Shown: in pieces, positions 17,316 to 27,025 of the stretch
How the letters are laid out: every line of letters starts with the position of its first letter
Numbering within the stretch: the first letter of the stretch is position 1
Assembly: GCF_000015045.1 (NCBI RefSeq)
Contig: NC_008609.1
Location: 3,200,001-3,264,000, forward strand
Length of the DNA stretch: 64,000 nt
Direction of reading: 5' to 3'
DNA from: Pelobacter propionicus DSM 2379
GTDB taxonomy: Bacteria; Desulfobacterota; Desulfuromonadia; Geobacterales; Pseudopelobacteraceae
Made by a program: the position numbers and the translations under genes
The notes under the pieces: model-generated
Told to the model about the DNA's origin: nothing
The model's database searches: none
What the model saw: the letters and a program-made list of their open reading frames with translations, nothing else

Positions 17316-18191
17316 ATGAGCAACATGCTGAAATTCGGCATCCCCAAGGGAAGCCTTGAAAACGCCACCGTTGAGCTGTTCAAAAAGTCGGGCTGGCAGG
17401 TGAGCATCTCGTCGCGCAGCTATTTCCCAGGCATCGACGACAGTGAGATGACCTGTAAGTTGATCCGCCCCCAGGAGATGGGGCGCTACGTGGAGCGCGC
17501 CACCATCGACGCCGGCATCGCCGGCCGCGACTGGGTCAGCGAGAACCAGTCCGACGTGGTGGAAGTCTGCGAGATGGTCTACTCCAAGGTTTCCCGGCGC
17601 CCGGCACGCTGGGTGCTGGTGGCAAACGGCGATTCCAACGTCAAGGGGCCGGAGGACCTGGCCGGCGCCACCATCGCCACCGAACTGGTCGGCTTCACCA
17701 AGCGCTACTTTAGCGAGCGCAACATCCCGGTCAACGTGGAGTTCTCCTGGGGCGCCACCGAAGCCAAGGTGGTTGACGGCCTGTGCGATGCCATCGTGGA
17801 AGTCACCGAGACCGGCTCCACCATCAAGGCCAACGGCCTGCGCATCGTCTGCGAACTGATGGAGTCGGTGCCGGTGCTGATCGCCAACAAGGCCTCCTGG
17901 GCCGACCCCTGGAAGCGGGAGAAGATCGAGCAGATCGCCACCCTGTTGAAATCATCCCTGGCTGCCGAGAACATGGTGGGGCTCAAGATGAACGCCCCCG
18001 GTGACAAGGTCGAGGCCATCACCAGCGTGCTGCCCAGCCTGAAGAACGCCACCGTCTCCCACCTGTACAACTCCGACTGGCTCTCCATCGAGAGCGTCAT
18101 GAGCGAGAAGGAGGTGCGCCGCGTCATCCCCGAGCTGATCAAGCTGGGGGCCGAGGGGATCATCGAGTATCCGCTGAACAAGATCATCTGA
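17316..18191 (+). CDS. hisG: ATP phosphoribosyltransferase, long form
   Basis: This 291-residue HisG catalyses the first committed step of histidine synthesis (ATP + PRPP). Two periplasmic-binding-type lobes carry [12 protein letters not shown] and the PRPP loop [17 protein letters not shown]. The C-terminal 75 residues ([20 protein letters not shown] onward) are the HisG_C ACT-like domain that gives feedback inhibition by histidine. It is therefore the long form and needs no HisZ. AAGGGAGAGGGACA precedes the ATG. Confidence 0.97.
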
Positions 18192-18249
18192 GCCGGAGTC
18201 CCAGAGCACCCCAAGGGGCATCCGAATACCTGCTTTACCAGATCCTGAC

Positions 18250-18285
18250 CCGCTCAGCCGTTCTAACGGTTGAGCGGTTTTTTTT
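18250..18285 (+). terminator. Intrinsic terminator after hisG
   Basis: CCGCTCA-G-CCGTT pairs with AACGG-T-TGAGCGG around a 2-base loop, then eight T residues follow. Confidence 0.9.
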
Positions 18286-18373
18286 GTTGTGTGCGCGCAC
18301 CGGAACAGATGCTATAGTCGCCAGAAAGGTACGTAAAGCAGGATCAAACGGATCGAAGCGAGGTTGTTCCGCC

Positions 18374-18769
18374 ATGAATCAAGAGGCGATCATTGCTGCC
18401 ATACAGGAAGGCCTTCCCGGCCTGCTGGCAGTCTACGCATTCGGCAGCCGCATACAGGGCACGGCCGAGCCGGAGAGTGATCTCGACCTGGCGGTCCTGG
18501 TCGAAGGGTATGCCGACCCGCTTCTGCTCTGGGATCTTTCCGGAAAGCTGGCAGATCTGGCCGGATGCGAGGTGGACCTTCTGGACCTGCGCGCCGCTTC
18601 AACGGTAATGCAGTACCAGGTCATCACCCGGGGTGAGCGCTGGTGGGGACGTGATGTTCGGGCCGGAATATATGAGGCAGCCATCCTGAGCGAGAAAACC
18701 GAGCTGGACAGATCCCGAGCCGAACTGTTGGGGGATATCCTGAGGGAAGGAACCATTCATGGTCGATGA
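18374..18769 (+). CDS. mntA: MntA-type antitoxin nucleotidyltransferase
   Basis: This is a 131-residue minimal nucleotidyltransferase. The GSX10DXD motif is FGSRIQGTAEPESDLDLAVL, with Gly24-Ser25 and Asp36/Asp38. In characterised type VII pairs MntA neutralises HepT by adding AMP units to a Tyr of the toxin. A ribosome site (GAGG, 9 bases) supports the ATG at 18374. It overlaps the toxin gene by 11 bases, antitoxin first as usual. A weak TATAGT box at 18313 may be part of the promoter. Confidence 0.92.
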   Translation: MNQEAIIAAIQEGLPGLLAVYAFGSRIQGTAEPESDLDLAVLVEGYADPLLLWDLSGKLADLAGCEVDLLDLRAASTVMQYQVITRGERWWGRDVRAGIYEAAILSEKTELDRSRAELLGDILREGTIHGR

Positions 18770-19181
18770 CGTACTGATCAACAAGGCCGCCAGCATCGAG
18801 CGCTGCGTAAAACGAGCCCGCGAGGAATACGAACGGAACACCGCATCCTTTGCGGAGGATTATACGCGCCAGGACGCGGCCATCCTGAATGTCCAGCGCG
18901 CCTGCGAGGCTGCGCTGGACATGGGCCAGCACCTGATCCGGCGAGACCGGCTGGGTGTTCCCCAGAGCGCCCGCGACGTATTTTCACTGCTCGCCCGGGC
19001 CGGATACATCGAAGACAGCCTGGCAGACAGCCTGAAACGCATGGTCGGCTTCCGCAACATCGCCGTGCATGACTACCAGGACCTGCAACTGCCCATCGTC
19101 ATCGCCATCATCGAAAAGCACCTGGATGACTTCCTGCTCTACAGCAGGAGCATCCTGCTGCGCGATGGCCAATCGTCATGA
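18759..19181 (+). CDS. hepT: HepT-type toxin (HEPN ribonuclease, DUF86)
   Basis: This 140-residue all-helical HEPN protein has the RX4HXY motif as RNIAVHDY (Arg99, His104, Tyr106), the RNase site of HepT toxins; Tyr106 is the residue that MntA modifies in studied systems. The segment [19 protein letters not shown] is typical of DUF86. It overlaps mntA upstream and the msrBA start downstream (ATGA), so all three are likely translated from one mRNA. The motif is intact, so the toxin is probably functional. Confidence 0.93.
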   Translation: MVDDVLINKAASIERCVKRAREEYERNTASFAEDYTRQDAAILNVQRACEAALDMGQHLIRRDRLGVPQSARDVFSLLARAGYIEDSLADSLKRMVGFRNIAVHDYQDLQLPIVIAIIEKHLDDFLLYSRSILLRDGQSS

Positions 19182-20287
19182 GGGGATCACGGCCACCACA
19201 CGGAGGGGATGCCCGGATAAAGCAGAACAGATGGCTGTATTCCGTTGTCGCCCTGCTGACATGGATCACTGCATCTCTATGCCTGGCATCCTGCGACAGC
19301 AGCGGAAAGGGGGCTATGATGAAAGACAAACCTGCAGCTTACCAGAAAGCGGAACCTGATCAACTGAAGAAACGGCTCACCCCGGAGCAGTACCGGGTCA
19401 CCCAGCAGTGCGGCACCGAGCCCCCCTTCCAGAATGCCTACTGGAACAACCACGATCCCGGCATCTACGTGGACGTGGTTTCCGGCGAGCCGCTGTTCAG
19501 CTCCCTGCACAAGTTCGACTCCGGCAGCGGCTGGCCCAGTTTTTCCCAGCCCCTGGAGAAGGAGCAGATCACCAGCAGGGAAGACACCGGTCAGGGCATG
19601 GGGCGCACCGAGGTCCGCTCCCGGGACGGGGACTCCCACCTGGGGCATCTCTTCAATGACGGCCCTGCGCCCACCGGCCAGCGCTACTGCATCAACTCCG
19701 CCGCGCTGCGCTTCATCCCGGCCGGCAAACTGTGGAGCGAGGGATACGGCCTCTATGCGCCGCGGTTCGAGGCCGCTGGCGTCAAGACCGATGCGCCGGA
19801 ATGCGAGACAACCGTACTGGCCGGAGGCTGTTTCTGGGGCATGCAGGACATCCTGCGCACAATACCGGGAGTGGTTTCCACACGGGTGGGCTACACTGGC
19901 GGGCACCTGAAAAACCCGCGCTACGAGGACACCCACGACTCCAAGAGCGGGCACGCCGAGAGCGTGGAGATCGTCTTCGACCCGCGCCGACTGAGCTATG
20001 AGGAGTTGCTGGCCACCTGGTTCTTCCGCATGCACGACCCCACCACCAAAGACCGCCAGGGGAACGACCAGGGAAGCCAGTACCGGTCAGCCATTTTTTA
20101 CACAAGTGAGCTTCAGCGAACCATCGCCGAGCGGGTCAAGCGTACGGTGGACAGGTCAGGGAAATGGAAAGCGCCGCTGGTCACCGAAATCGTCCCGGCC
20201 ACGACCTTCTACCCGGCCGAGGAGTACCACCAGGATTATCTGCTAAAAAACCCGGGGGGATACAGCTGCCACTATCTGAGGGATTGA
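19178..20287 (+). CDS. Lipoprotein MsrB-MsrA fusion (methionine sulfoxide reductase)
   Basis: This 369-residue bifunctional enzyme reduces both R- and S-methionine sulfoxide. The N-terminus has a hydrophobic stretch ending LASC, a lipobox with Cys39, so it is anchored outside the inner membrane and repairs envelope proteins. The MsrB domain (about 60-190) has its catalytic Cys in [11 protein letters not shown], but the two CxxC zinc pairs are missing ([17 protein letters not shown]). The MsrA domain (about 205-365) has GGCFWGM near residue 218. The order B then A is the reverse of Neisseria PilB. The start overlaps the hepT stop (ATGA). Confidence 0.94.
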   Translation: MRGSRPPHGGDARIKQNRWLYSVVALLTWITASLCLASCDSSGKGAMMKDKPAAYQKAEPDQLKKRLTPEQYRVTQQCGTEPPFQNAYWNNHDPGIYVDVVSGEPLFSSLHKFDSGSGWPSFSQPLEKEQITSREDTGQGMGRTEVRSRDGDSHLGHLFNDGPAPTGQRYCINSAALRFIPAGKLWSEGYGLYAPRFEAAGVKTDAPECETTVLAGGCFWGMQDILRTIPGVVSTRVGYTGGHLKNPRYEDTHDSKSGHAESVEIVFDPRRLSYEELLATWFFRMHDPTTKDRQGNDQGSQYRSAIFYTSELQRTIAERVKRTVDRSGKWKAPLVTEIVPATTFYPAEEYHQDYLLKNPGGYSCHYLRD

Positions 20288-20302
20288 GCCGCCGCGACCT
20301 GC

Positions 20303-20334
20303 CCAGGTGCGCTATCGATAGTTTTTGCACCTGG
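20303..20334. repeat. Inverted repeat with nested palindrome upstream of the Cys-rich gene
   Basis: CCAGGTGC (20303-20310) pairs with GCACCTGG (20327-20334). Inside lies the palindrome CTATCGATAG followed by five T. The structure could be a terminator for msrBA or a leader hairpin for the next gene; the T run is internal rather than 3' of the outer stem. Confidence 0.45.
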
Positions 20335-20397
20335 AGGTGAGACCGGAAATGGGATACACTGCGTTGCCGCAACAGAAAGATCACGGAGGAGCCATCC

Positions 20398-20595
20398 ATG
20401 GAATGCGTACCTACCGGCGACAAGTGCCGTTGCACCTACACGCCCGCCTGCCCCAACCGGGGCAACTGCTGCAAGTGTGTCGCCTATCACCGGGAGCGGG
20501 GCGAGGCAACCGCCTGCATGTTCACCCCCCAGGGAGAGAAAACCTACGACCGCTCCCTGGCCAACCTGATGGCTGACCGCGATATTTGCCGCTAA
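20398..20595 (+). CDS. Small Cys-rich protein (DUF6485-like)
   Basis: This 65-residue protein has eight Cys, most in the first 40 residues: [20 protein letters not shown] followed by NCCKC. The spacing suggests a metal or Fe-S site. It resembles a small family of cysteine-rich proteins (I believe DUF6485) found in anaerobes, with no known role. GGAGGAGCCATCC gives a strong ribosome site. The pseudouridine synthase gene begins 21 bases downstream, so the two may form an operon. Confidence 0.8.
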   Translation: MECVPTGDKCRCTYTPACPNRGNCCKCVAYHRERGEATACMFTPQGEKTYDRSLANLMADRDICR

Positions 20596-20616
20596 CCCCT
20601 TTGTTTCAGGAACCCC

Positions 20617-21549
20617 ATGCTGACCTATACCATTACGCCCCATGACCACTGCCGCCGTTTGGAGAGCTATCTGCGCCTCCTCCTGCCGCAGGCATCCTTC
20701 GCCTACCCCCGCAAGCTGATCAGAAGCGGCGCCGTCAAGGTCAACGCCGCACCGGCAACGGCCGACAGCCTGCTGACCATCGATGACAGGGTGACACTCA
20801 AGGAGAGCACCTCGCTGACGGCGCTCATCTCCACTGAGCGGCCCGGCCTGGACATCCTCTACGAGGACGACCAGATCGCCATCGTCAACAAGCCCTCCGG
20901 CCTTGCCATGCATCGCACCGCTGAACAAGAAACAAACCTGGTGGAGCAAGGCACGGCCTTCATGGCCTGGCGCGGCACCCCCTGCAAGCTCTACCCGGTC
21001 AATCGCCTGGACCGCGGCACATCCGGCGCGGTGATCCTGGCCAAAAGCTCAACAGCGGCCGGCATATTCGGCAGGCAGGTCAAGGAAACCGGTCTGGACA
21101 AGCTCTACCTGGCGCTGGTAGCCGGCCGACCCGATGGCGCGGGAGTAATCGATGCGCCACTGGACGGCAAGGAGTGCCGGACCGACTACCGCCTCCTGGC
21201 GCAGGGCTGCGGCTTTTCCCTGCTGGAACTGCTGCCGTTCAGCGGACGCATGCACCAGATCAGGCGTCACCTGGAGATGATCGGCCATCCCATCCTGGGA
21301 GACCAGCGCTACAGCGGCAGGGTCGTGGAGGAGTTGGCCGGCTTTGCCCTGCACTCCTTCAGGACCGGCCTGACCATGCCGGACGGCAGAAGGCTGGTGG
21401 TCTGCGCACCGCTGACCGATGAGTTGCTGGCGCTGTGCCAGCAGGGGGGGATAGAGTCTGACAGTCTCCTGCCGCTCCTGAAACGGGTGGCCCTGAGCCG
21501 GGACGAGGCGGGAGTGGCGGGGAATCTTCCGGAAGCGGAGTGCGTGTGA
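20617..21549 (+). CDS. RluA-family RNA pseudouridine synthase
   Basis: This 310-residue enzyme has an N-terminal S4-type RNA-binding domain (about 10-70, LRLLLPQASFAYPRKLIRSG) and an RluA catalytic domain. The catalytic Asp is in VNRLDRGTSG and the family blocks ILYEDDQIAIVNKPSGL and SGRMHQIRRHLEMIGHPILG are present. It isomerises a uridine in rRNA or tRNA; the position (RluC/RluD/TruC-like) cannot be assigned by eye. The last 25 residues are variable. There is only a weak ribosome site (CAGGAA), consistent with coupling to the Cys-rich gene. Confidence 0.93.
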   Translation: MLTYTITPHDHCRRLESYLRLLLPQASFAYPRKLIRSGAVKVNAAPATADSLLTIDDRVTLKESTSLTALISTERPGLDILYEDDQIAIVNKPSGLAMHRTAEQETNLVEQGTAFMAWRGTPCKLYPVNRLDRGTSGAVILAKSSTAAGIFGRQVKETGLDKLYLALVAGRPDGAGVIDAPLDGKECRTDYRLLAQGCGFSLLELLPFSGRMHQIRRHLEMIGHPILGDQRYSGRVVEELAGFALHSFRTGLTMPDGRRLVVCAPLTDELLALCQQGGIESDSLLPLLKRVALSRDEAGVAGNLPEAECV

Positions 21550-21582
21550 CGGATAGCCTGGCGAAAAGGGATACCCACCATT

Positions 21583-21631
21583 CCGAAGCGCCGAACGTCG
21601 CTGATGCACATACTGAAAATTAGCGCTTCGG
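21583..21631. repeat. Inverted repeat in the 5' region of the dehydrogenase gene
   Basis: CCGAAGCGC (21583-21591) is the reverse complement of GCGCTTCGG (21623-21631), with 31 bases between. It lies 65 bases before the start of the dehydrogenase. It may be a leader RNA structure or a remnant; no known riboswitch was recognised. Confidence 0.4.
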
Positions 21632-21696
21632 GCCCCCATATCGTGACACGGCTTTGATGCCGCACCTTGTACCCGATACGGAGAGGAGTCTTGATC

Positions 21697-22665
21697 ATGA
21701 ATATTGTCGTGCTGGACGGATACACCCTGAACCCGGGAGACTTAAGCTGGGACGACCTGAAGGAACTGGGTGACACGGTCGTCTACGAGCGAACCCCGGC
21801 AGACAGGACGGTGGAACGTATCGGCAACGCTGAAATCGTCATCACCAACAAGACAGTCATCGACCGGGATGTGCTGGACTCCTGTCCGTCACTGCGCTAT
21901 GTGGGGGTCCTGGCAACGGGGTACAACGTGGTTGACGTGGAGACAGCACGTGAGCGGGGGATAACCGTCACCAACGTGCCCAGCTACGGGACAAGCGCCG
22001 TCGGCCAGTTCGCCATCGCCCTGCTTCTGGAGATCTGCCATCACATAGGCCTGCATGGCCGGAGCGTCAGGGAGGGGGAGTGGGCGGAGAGCGCCGACTT
22101 CTGCTACTGGAAACAACCGCTGATCGAACTGGACGGCAAGACCATGGGCATCATCGGTTTCGGGCGCATTGGCCGCAAAACCGGGCAGATCGCCCAGGCC
22201 CTGGGAATGAGGGTCCTGGCTGCGGGCAGCAGGAGAGTCCCGGAACGGGAAAGCGAGACCATGCAGTACGTGGAGCTGGACGAACTGCTGGAAAAGTCGG
22301 ACGTCATCTCCCTGCACTGCCCCCTGTCGGAAAAGACCCGTGGGATCATCAACAGGGACAGCATCGCCAGGATGAAGGACGGGGTGATCATCATCAACAC
22401 CTCCCGCGGCCCGTTGATCGTCGAAGAGGACCTGGCCCAGGCGCTCAGCTCCGGCAAGGTCTACGCCGCCGGCCTGGACGTCGTCTCCGTCGAGCCGGTG
22501 CAAAGCGACAATCCGCTTTTGAGCGCCAGGAACTGCATCATCACCCCGCACATCGCCTGGGCGCCGAAGGAGGCGCGGGAACGACTGCTGGAGATCGCCG
22601 TGGGCAACGTCAGGAGCTTCTGTGCCGGATCGCCGGTGAATGTGGTCAACAGAGAGGAGAAGTGA
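21697..22665 (+). CDS. D-2-hydroxyacid dehydrogenase (glycerate/hydroxypyruvate reductase-like)
   Basis: This 322-residue NAD(P)-linked dehydrogenase interconverts a 2-keto acid and a D-2-hydroxy acid. The Rossmann motif is GFGRIGRKTG. The catalytic Arg lies in NTSRGPLIVEE, Glu in LDVVSVEPV and His in ITPHIAWAPKEA. GVLATGYNVVDVE is typical of glycerate dehydrogenase relatives. The start at 21697 follows GGAGAGGAGTCTTGATC. Its stop lies 86 bases before an SDR gene in the same direction. The substrate remains a guess. Confidence 0.93.
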   Translation: MNIVVLDGYTLNPGDLSWDDLKELGDTVVYERTPADRTVERIGNAEIVITNKTVIDRDVLDSCPSLRYVGVLATGYNVVDVETARERGITVTNVPSYGTSAVGQFAIALLLEICHHIGLHGRSVREGEWAESADFCYWKQPLIELDGKTMGIIGFGRIGRKTGQIAQALGMRVLAAGSRRVPERESETMQYVELDELLEKSDVISLHCPLSEKTRGIINRDSIARMKDGVIIINTSRGPLIVEEDLAQALSSGKVYAAGLDVVSVEPVQSDNPLLSARNCIITPHIAWAPKEARERLLEIAVGNVRSFCAGSPVNVVNREEK

Positions 22666-22750
22666 GCATACAATGCGTGGCCGCTGCCATGAGCGGCACC
22701 ATGGCGGTTCTACCGAAAACAGGTCACGACTACCAGGAGGGAGCTATCTC

Positions 22751-23512
22751 ATGAACGAAAAAACAATCTTCATCACCGGCGCATCGGCCGGCTTCGGCGC
22801 AGCCTGCGCCCGCATCTTCTCCGCCCAGGGAAACCGGCTGATCCTGACGGCGCGCCGTAGCGACCCGCTGCTGACGCTGCAACGGGAGCTGTCCGGAAAA
22901 ACGGAGGTGCACGTGATTCCCCTGGATGTGCGTGACCGGGTGGCGGTGAAAGACGCCGTGGAGTCGCTCCCCGAGCGTTTCCGCGACATCGACGTGCTGA
23001 TCAACAACGCCGGCCTGGCCCTGGGTCTGGAGCCGGCCCACAAGGTGGACCTGGACGACTGGGAGACCATGGTGGACACCAACATCAAGGGGCTGATGTA
23101 CTGCACCCGCCAGATCCTGCCCGGCATGGTGGCCCGCAACCGCGGCCATATCGTCAACCTGGGCTCGGTGGCCGGCAGTTGGCCCTACCCGGGGGGCAAC
23201 GTCTATGGTGGCACCAAGGCCTTCGTGGAGCAGTTCTCCTTGAACCTGCGCTGCGACCTGCTGGGAACCAGGGTGCGGGTGACCTGCATCCAGCCCGGCA
23301 TGGCCGAGACGGAGTTCTCCAAGGTCAGGTTCAAGGGGAATGAAAAGATGGCCTCCCAGGTCTACAGCGGTACCGAGGCGCTGACGGCCGAGGACATCGC
23401 CGAAACCATATACTGGGTGATCAACCGTCCCGAGCACGTCAATATCAACACCCTGGAGCTGATGTCCATCGACCAGGCCTGGAGCCCCTTCGCCGTCCAC
23501 CGCCGGAAGTAG
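22751..23512 (+). CDS. Short-chain dehydrogenase/reductase (YdfG-like)
   Basis: This 253-residue SDR has the cofactor motif TGASAGFGAA, NNAGLALG, the catalytic Ser in LGSVAGSW, and YGGTK carrying the Tyr and Lys. Family members such as YdfG oxidise 3-hydroxy acids (serine, malonic semialdehyde partners) with NADP; GNVYGGTKAFVEQFSLNLR is typical of that branch. CAGGAGGGAGC is the ribosome site for the ATG at 22751. A long hairpin follows 48 bases after the stop. Confidence 0.93.
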   Translation: MNEKTIFITGASAGFGAACARIFSAQGNRLILTARRSDPLLTLQRELSGKTEVHVIPLDVRDRVAVKDAVESLPERFRDIDVLINNAGLALGLEPAHKVDLDDWETMVDTNIKGLMYCTRQILPGMVARNRGHIVNLGSVAGSWPYPGGNVYGGTKAFVEQFSLNLRCDLLGTRVRVTCIQPGMAETEFSKVRFKGNEKMASQVYSGTEALTAEDIAETIYWVINRPEHVNINTLELMSIDQAWSPFAVHRRK

Positions 23513-23559
23513 TCCGCGCCGACCAGCCAGCGTTCCGGGCATTAACGGAACAGCCTTGA

Positions 23560-23595
23560 AACGAACAGGGCCCGCAAAAGCGGGCCCTGTTCGTT
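23560..23595. terminator. Long perfect hairpin between convergent genes
   Basis: AACGAACAGGGCCCGC pairs perfectly with GCGGGCCCTGTTCGTT around an AAAA loop (16-bp stem). It lies between the SDR and proB, which converge, so it probably ends both transcripts, although a T tract is lacking. Confidence 0.7.
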
Positions 23596-23612
23596 AAAAT
23601 TCACGAATCTTC

Positions 23613-24734
23613 TTACAGCACCACCAGATTGTCCCGGTGGATGATCACGTCACCGTAGCGGTAGCCCAGGATGGCCTCGATGCGGCTGCTCCTCTGGCCG
23701 GCCAGACGGGCGATTTCGCTGCTGGAGTAGTCGGACAGCCCCCGGGCGAACTCCTGCTCGTCCGAACCGCAGACCCTAACGCAGGCGCCCCGCTCGAAAC
23801 GCCCCTCCACCCGCAGCACGCCGGAGGGCAACAGACTCTTCCCCTTCTTCAGCAGCACCTCGCGGGCGCCGTCATCCACGATGATCCGCCCGGCCGGTTT
23901 CAGGGAATAGGCGAGCCAGTGCTTGCGCCGGTTCAGGCAGGCGTCTAGCGGCAGAAACAGGGTCCCCACCTCCTGGCCGGCCATGAGCGTGGCGATGATC
24001 CCCTCGCGCTTGCCCGGCACGATGATGGTGGGCACACCATTCTTGGCGGCCTTCTTGGCGGCCGCCACCTTGGTGGCCATGCCCCCGGTGCCGACACTGG
24101 AGCCGGAACCGCCGGCGGCACGCTCGATCTCGCGGGTGATCCCCTGGACCAGCGGCACCAGCACCGCATCCGGGTTGCTGCGCGGATCAGCACTGTAAAA
24201 CCCCTCGATATCGGTCATGATCACCAGCAGCCCGGCCTCGGCCACGTTGGTCACCAGGGCGGAGAGGTTGTCGTTGTCGCCAAACTTGATCTCTTCCACC
24301 ACCACCGTGTCGTTCTCGTTGATCACCGGGATGACGCCGAAGCCCAAGAGGGCGTCCAGGGTGGCACGGGCATTCAGGAAACGCTGCCGGCTGGCCAGGT
24401 CCTCCCTGGTAAGCAGCACCTGGGCCACCTTGAGGCCGTGGGGAGCAAAAGACTCCTCGTAGGCCCGCATCATGCGGGTCTGGCCGATGGCCGCCGCAGC
24501 CTGCTTGTGCGGTATGGTCCGGGGCTTTTCGGTCATGCCCAGCTCGCTGCGGCCGGCGGCGATGGCTCCGGAGGAGACCAGCACCACCTGGCGCCCCTGC
24601 CTGCGCAGGCTGGCGATATCTCCACAGATGCGTCCGATGACCCCCATGTCCAAGGCGCCCTCATCGTCTGTCAGCACCCTGCTGCCGATCTTGACCACCA
24701 CCCGCTTAATCTTCCTGAAAAGCTCCCGGCGCAT
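23613..24734 (-). CDS. proB: Glutamate 5-kinase
   Basis: This 373-residue ProB phosphorylates glutamate in the first step of proline synthesis. The amino-acid kinase domain carries [28 protein letters not shown] and [17 protein letters not shown]; a PUA RNA-binding-type domain lies at the C-terminus (about 280-373). ATG at 24734 shares one base with the obg stop codon (TGATG), so translation is coupled. It follows rdgC and obg. Confidence 0.96.
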   Translation of the reverse strand: MRRELFRKIKRVVVKIGSRVLTDDEGALDMGVIGRICGDIASLRRQGRQVVLVSSGAIAAGRSELGMTEKPRTIPHKQAAAAIGQTRMMRAYEESFAPHGLKVAQVLLTREDLASRQRFLNARATLDALLGFGVIPVINENDTVVVEEIKFGDNDNLSALVTNVAEAGLLVIMTDIEGFYSADPRSNPDAVLVPLVQGITREIERAAGGSGSSVGTGGMATKVAAAKKAAKNGVPTIIVPGKREGIIATLMAGQEVGTLFLPLDACLNRRKHWLAYSLKPAGRIIVDDGAREVLLKKGKSLLPSGVLRVEGRFERGACVRVCGSDEQEFARGLSDYSSSEIARLAGQRSSRIEAILGYRYGDVIIHRDNLVVL

Positions 24735-25750
24735 CACCACTCCTCTTCAATCCGGCCCCACAGGCGGCGGGCGATCTCGTCCAAAAGTTCGCCAACCCCC
24801 TCGCCGGTGGCGGAGGAGATCGGAAAGACCCTGATGCCCCGCTCCTCGAACCAGCTCCTGATCTCCGCCAGTTTCTCGCGGGTCTGGGGCAGGTCCAGCT
24901 TGGTGATCACCACCACCTGTTCCTTGGCCGCCAGCTCGGGGCTGAACATGGTCAGTTCGCGGGTGACCGCCTCGTACTCGGCCAGGGGATCACGCTCCGG
25001 CATCCAGGAGATGTCCACCAGGTGCAGCAGGATCCCGGAACGTTCCAGGTGCTTGAGGAAGCGGTGCCCCAGGCCGGCCCCCTCGTGGGCCCCCTCGATG
25101 ATGCCCGGTATGTCGGCCATGACAAAGGAACGTGCGTTTTTGTACGGCACCACCCCCAGGGAGGGCTTGATGGTGGTGAAGGGGTAATCGGCGATCTTGG
25201 GCCGCGCTGCAGAAATCTTGGTTATCAGCGACGACTTGCCCGCATTGGGCAGCCCCAAAAGCCCCACATCGGCCATCAGCTTCAGCTCAAGCCGCAGCTT
25301 AGCCTCCTGCCCCTCTTCCCCCGGCTGGGCGAAACGGGGGGTCTTATGGGTGGCGGAGGCAAAGCGGGCATTGCCCTGTCCGCCGCGCCCCCCCTTGAGC
25401 AGCACCACCCGTTGGCCGTTCTCGGCCAGGTCGGCCAACTGCTCGCCGCTCTCGGCATCGCTGATCACCGTGCCCACCGGAACCTTGATCACCAGATCGG
25501 CGCCGGACGCGCCATGGCGGTTCTTCCCCTGCCCGTTATGTCCCTTCTCGGCCTTCTGGTGCGGGCGGTGGCGCAGCTCCAGCAGGGATGACAGCCCGGC
25601 CTTGGCCACGAAAACCACATCCCCCCCCTTGCCGCCGTCGCCGCCGTTGGGACCGCCGAACTCGATGAACTTCTCGCGGCGGAAAGCCACGCAGCCGGCG
25701 CCGCCATGGCCGGAAGAGGCGAACAGGGTTACTTCGTCGATGAATTTCAC
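24734..25750 (-). CDS. obg: Obg/CgtA GTPase
   Basis: This 338-residue essential GTPase acts in 50S ribosome assembly and stress signalling. It has the glycine-rich Obg fold (1-158; [15 protein letters not shown]), the G1 motif [11 protein letters not shown]3 ADIPGI and G4 TKLD. There is no extended OCT domain. The start is GTG at 25750, one base after the rdgC stop, with GGAGGG 12 bases upstream. The usual rplU-rpmA genes do not precede it; rdgC does. Confidence 0.97.
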   Translation of the reverse strand: MKFIDEVTLFASSGHGGAGCVAFRREKFIEFGGPNGGDGGKGGDVVFVAKAGLSSLLELRHRPHQKAEKGHNGQGKNRHGASGADLVIKVPVGTVISDAESGEQLADLAENGQRVVLLKGGRGGQGNARFASATHKTPRFAQPGEEGQEAKLRLELKLMADVGLLGLPNAGKSSLITKISAARPKIADYPFTTIKPSLGVVPYKNARSFVMADIPGIIEGAHEGAGLGHRFLKHLERSGILLHLVDISWMPERDPLAEYEAVTRELTMFSPELAAKEQVVVITKLDLPQTREKLAEIRSWFEERGIRVFPISSATGEGVGELLDEIARRLWGRIEEEW

Positions 25751-25751
25751 G

Positions 25752-26921
25752 TCACTTACCCTCCAACCACTCCTGGATGGCCACGATGCGCCCGTTCCAG
25801 GCGTCCGTCAGCCGCTCCTCCAGAAAGGTTACGAACAGGCTGTCAAAGAGCTGGATCCCCTGCTCCAGCAGGAACATGCGCTCGAAGAAGGCCGCCTCCC
25901 GTTCGCTCATCTCCTCCACGGTGCTGTCCCGCTCGATGCGCACCTGGGGGCATTTGAAGGAGGCGAAACCGAAGGTCTCCCCTTTCAGGGTCAGCTTCCA
26001 GAGGTTCTCGTCCTTCTCCATGCAGATGGTGGCGCTGGTGATCTTCTTGCCCCCCTTGATGGCGGAGATGGCCTCCAGGTAGCTGTCCTGGGAGCCTGAC
26101 ACGGAGACCTTCTGGATGCCCCCCTCCTCGCCTCCACCCTGGAGCAAGATGCGGTCGTCGATCCAGGCGGTGAACCCTTCGCCCGTGCTGAAGTGTCCGG
26201 GACGGCTGATCCTGAAATCCCCCTCGCCGTTCAGGCCGCGCTGCAGGAGCCAGAGCAGAAAGTCCCAGCCAAGCCACTGGTTGTCGCGGATCAGGGCAAC
26301 GGCAGAATCGGAATTGGCCTGGTTGGCTTTCTCCAGCTTTTCCAGCAACTCCCCCTCCAGCAGCATGCTGGCCCGGGCAAAGGGATGGATCGCCAGCGGG
26401 TGCAGCCCCTCGAAGCTCTTGCGGAAGATGTCCTCGAAGCGCTCGACCACCTTGCTTCCCAGGCTGAACAGGGTCAGCACGCCGCGCTTCAGGTCCCAGA
26501 CAACGTCCACCGTGGCGGGGACCGGCAGACAGCGGGTCATGAGGCGCAACTGCACCTGCTCCTTGATCTCGGTGCGCTTGTCCTTGGGCGTGCGCCGCAG
26601 GTTAGGGTGCTGGGCCAGAAAGGCCCCCTCTTCGCGGGCAGTGTGGGACTTGAGGACGGCGGCCGGTATCCTGCGCTGGTCGCGGCGCAGAGAAAATACC
26701 AGGTAGTTGTCGCGCCAGAAGGCTGACGGGAGTTGGAAACCGGAATCGTCGGGATGGTCCACCTGGGTCCACCCCTCGGAGAGTTCGTCGCTGGAGTTTT
26801 CGATGGACTGGAAGGCGCGGCCGGCCAGTTTCCCGGAGAACCAGTCAAACTGGTCCTTCTGGGGGATGTCGCCGCTGATGGTGAACTGGGTGATGCTGAC
26901 AGTGTTGGCATAGACGCCCAT
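25752..26921 (-). CDS. rdgC: Recombination-associated protein RdgC
   Basis: This 389-residue protein matches the RdgC family, which forms rings on double-stranded DNA and limits RecA action. Recognisable blocks are [37 protein letters not shown] and [12 protein letters not shown]. It is longer than E. coli RdgC (303 residues), as in Geobacter-type members. The C-terminal third ([20 protein letters not shown] onward) holds the extra length. Its stop is one base from the obg GTG. Family membership rests on recognition by eye. Confidence 0.82.
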   Translation of the reverse strand: MGVYANTVSITQFTISGDIPQKDQFDWFSGKLAGRAFQSIENSSDELSEGWTQVDHPDDSGFQLPSAFWRDNYLVFSLRRDQRRIPAAVLKSHTAREEGAFLAQHPNLRRTPKDKRTEIKEQVQLRLMTRCLPVPATVDVVWDLKRGVLTLFSLGSKVVERFEDIFRKSFEGLHPLAIHPFARASMLLEGELLEKLEKANQANSDSAVALIRDNQWLGWDFLLWLLQRGLNGEGDFRISRPGHFSTGEGFTAWIDDRILLQGGGEEGGIQKVSVSGSQDSYLEAISAIKGGKKITSATICMEKDENLWKLTLKGETFGFASFKCPQVRIERDSTVEEMSEREAAFFERMFLLEQGIQLFDSLFVTFLEERLTDAWNGRIVAIQEWLEGK

Positions 26922-26970
26922 GAAGCTTGGTTCCTTTCGCTAATCGGGTGGAGCGGAACAGGGAATGATC

Positions 26971-27010
26971 AAAACGCGGGGCGGGTCTGAAACCCGCCCC
27001 GCCTGTTTTT
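26971..27010. terminator. Bidirectional terminator between the HtrA gene and rdgC
   Basis: GCGGGGCGGGT pairs with ACCCGCCCCGC (11 bp, 5-base loop), with TTTT on the minus-strand exit and CTGTTTTT on the plus-strand exit. It ends the ppsR-response regulator-protease run, 16 bases past the protease stop. Confidence 0.85.
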
Positions 27011-27025
27011 CCCTGTGATCGGTTG

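Noticed and set aside
18284-18373. Longer N-terminus for the MntA gene
   Set aside because: The extra codons overlap the hisG terminator region and lack a ribosome site, while the ATG at 18374 has GAGG at a good distance.
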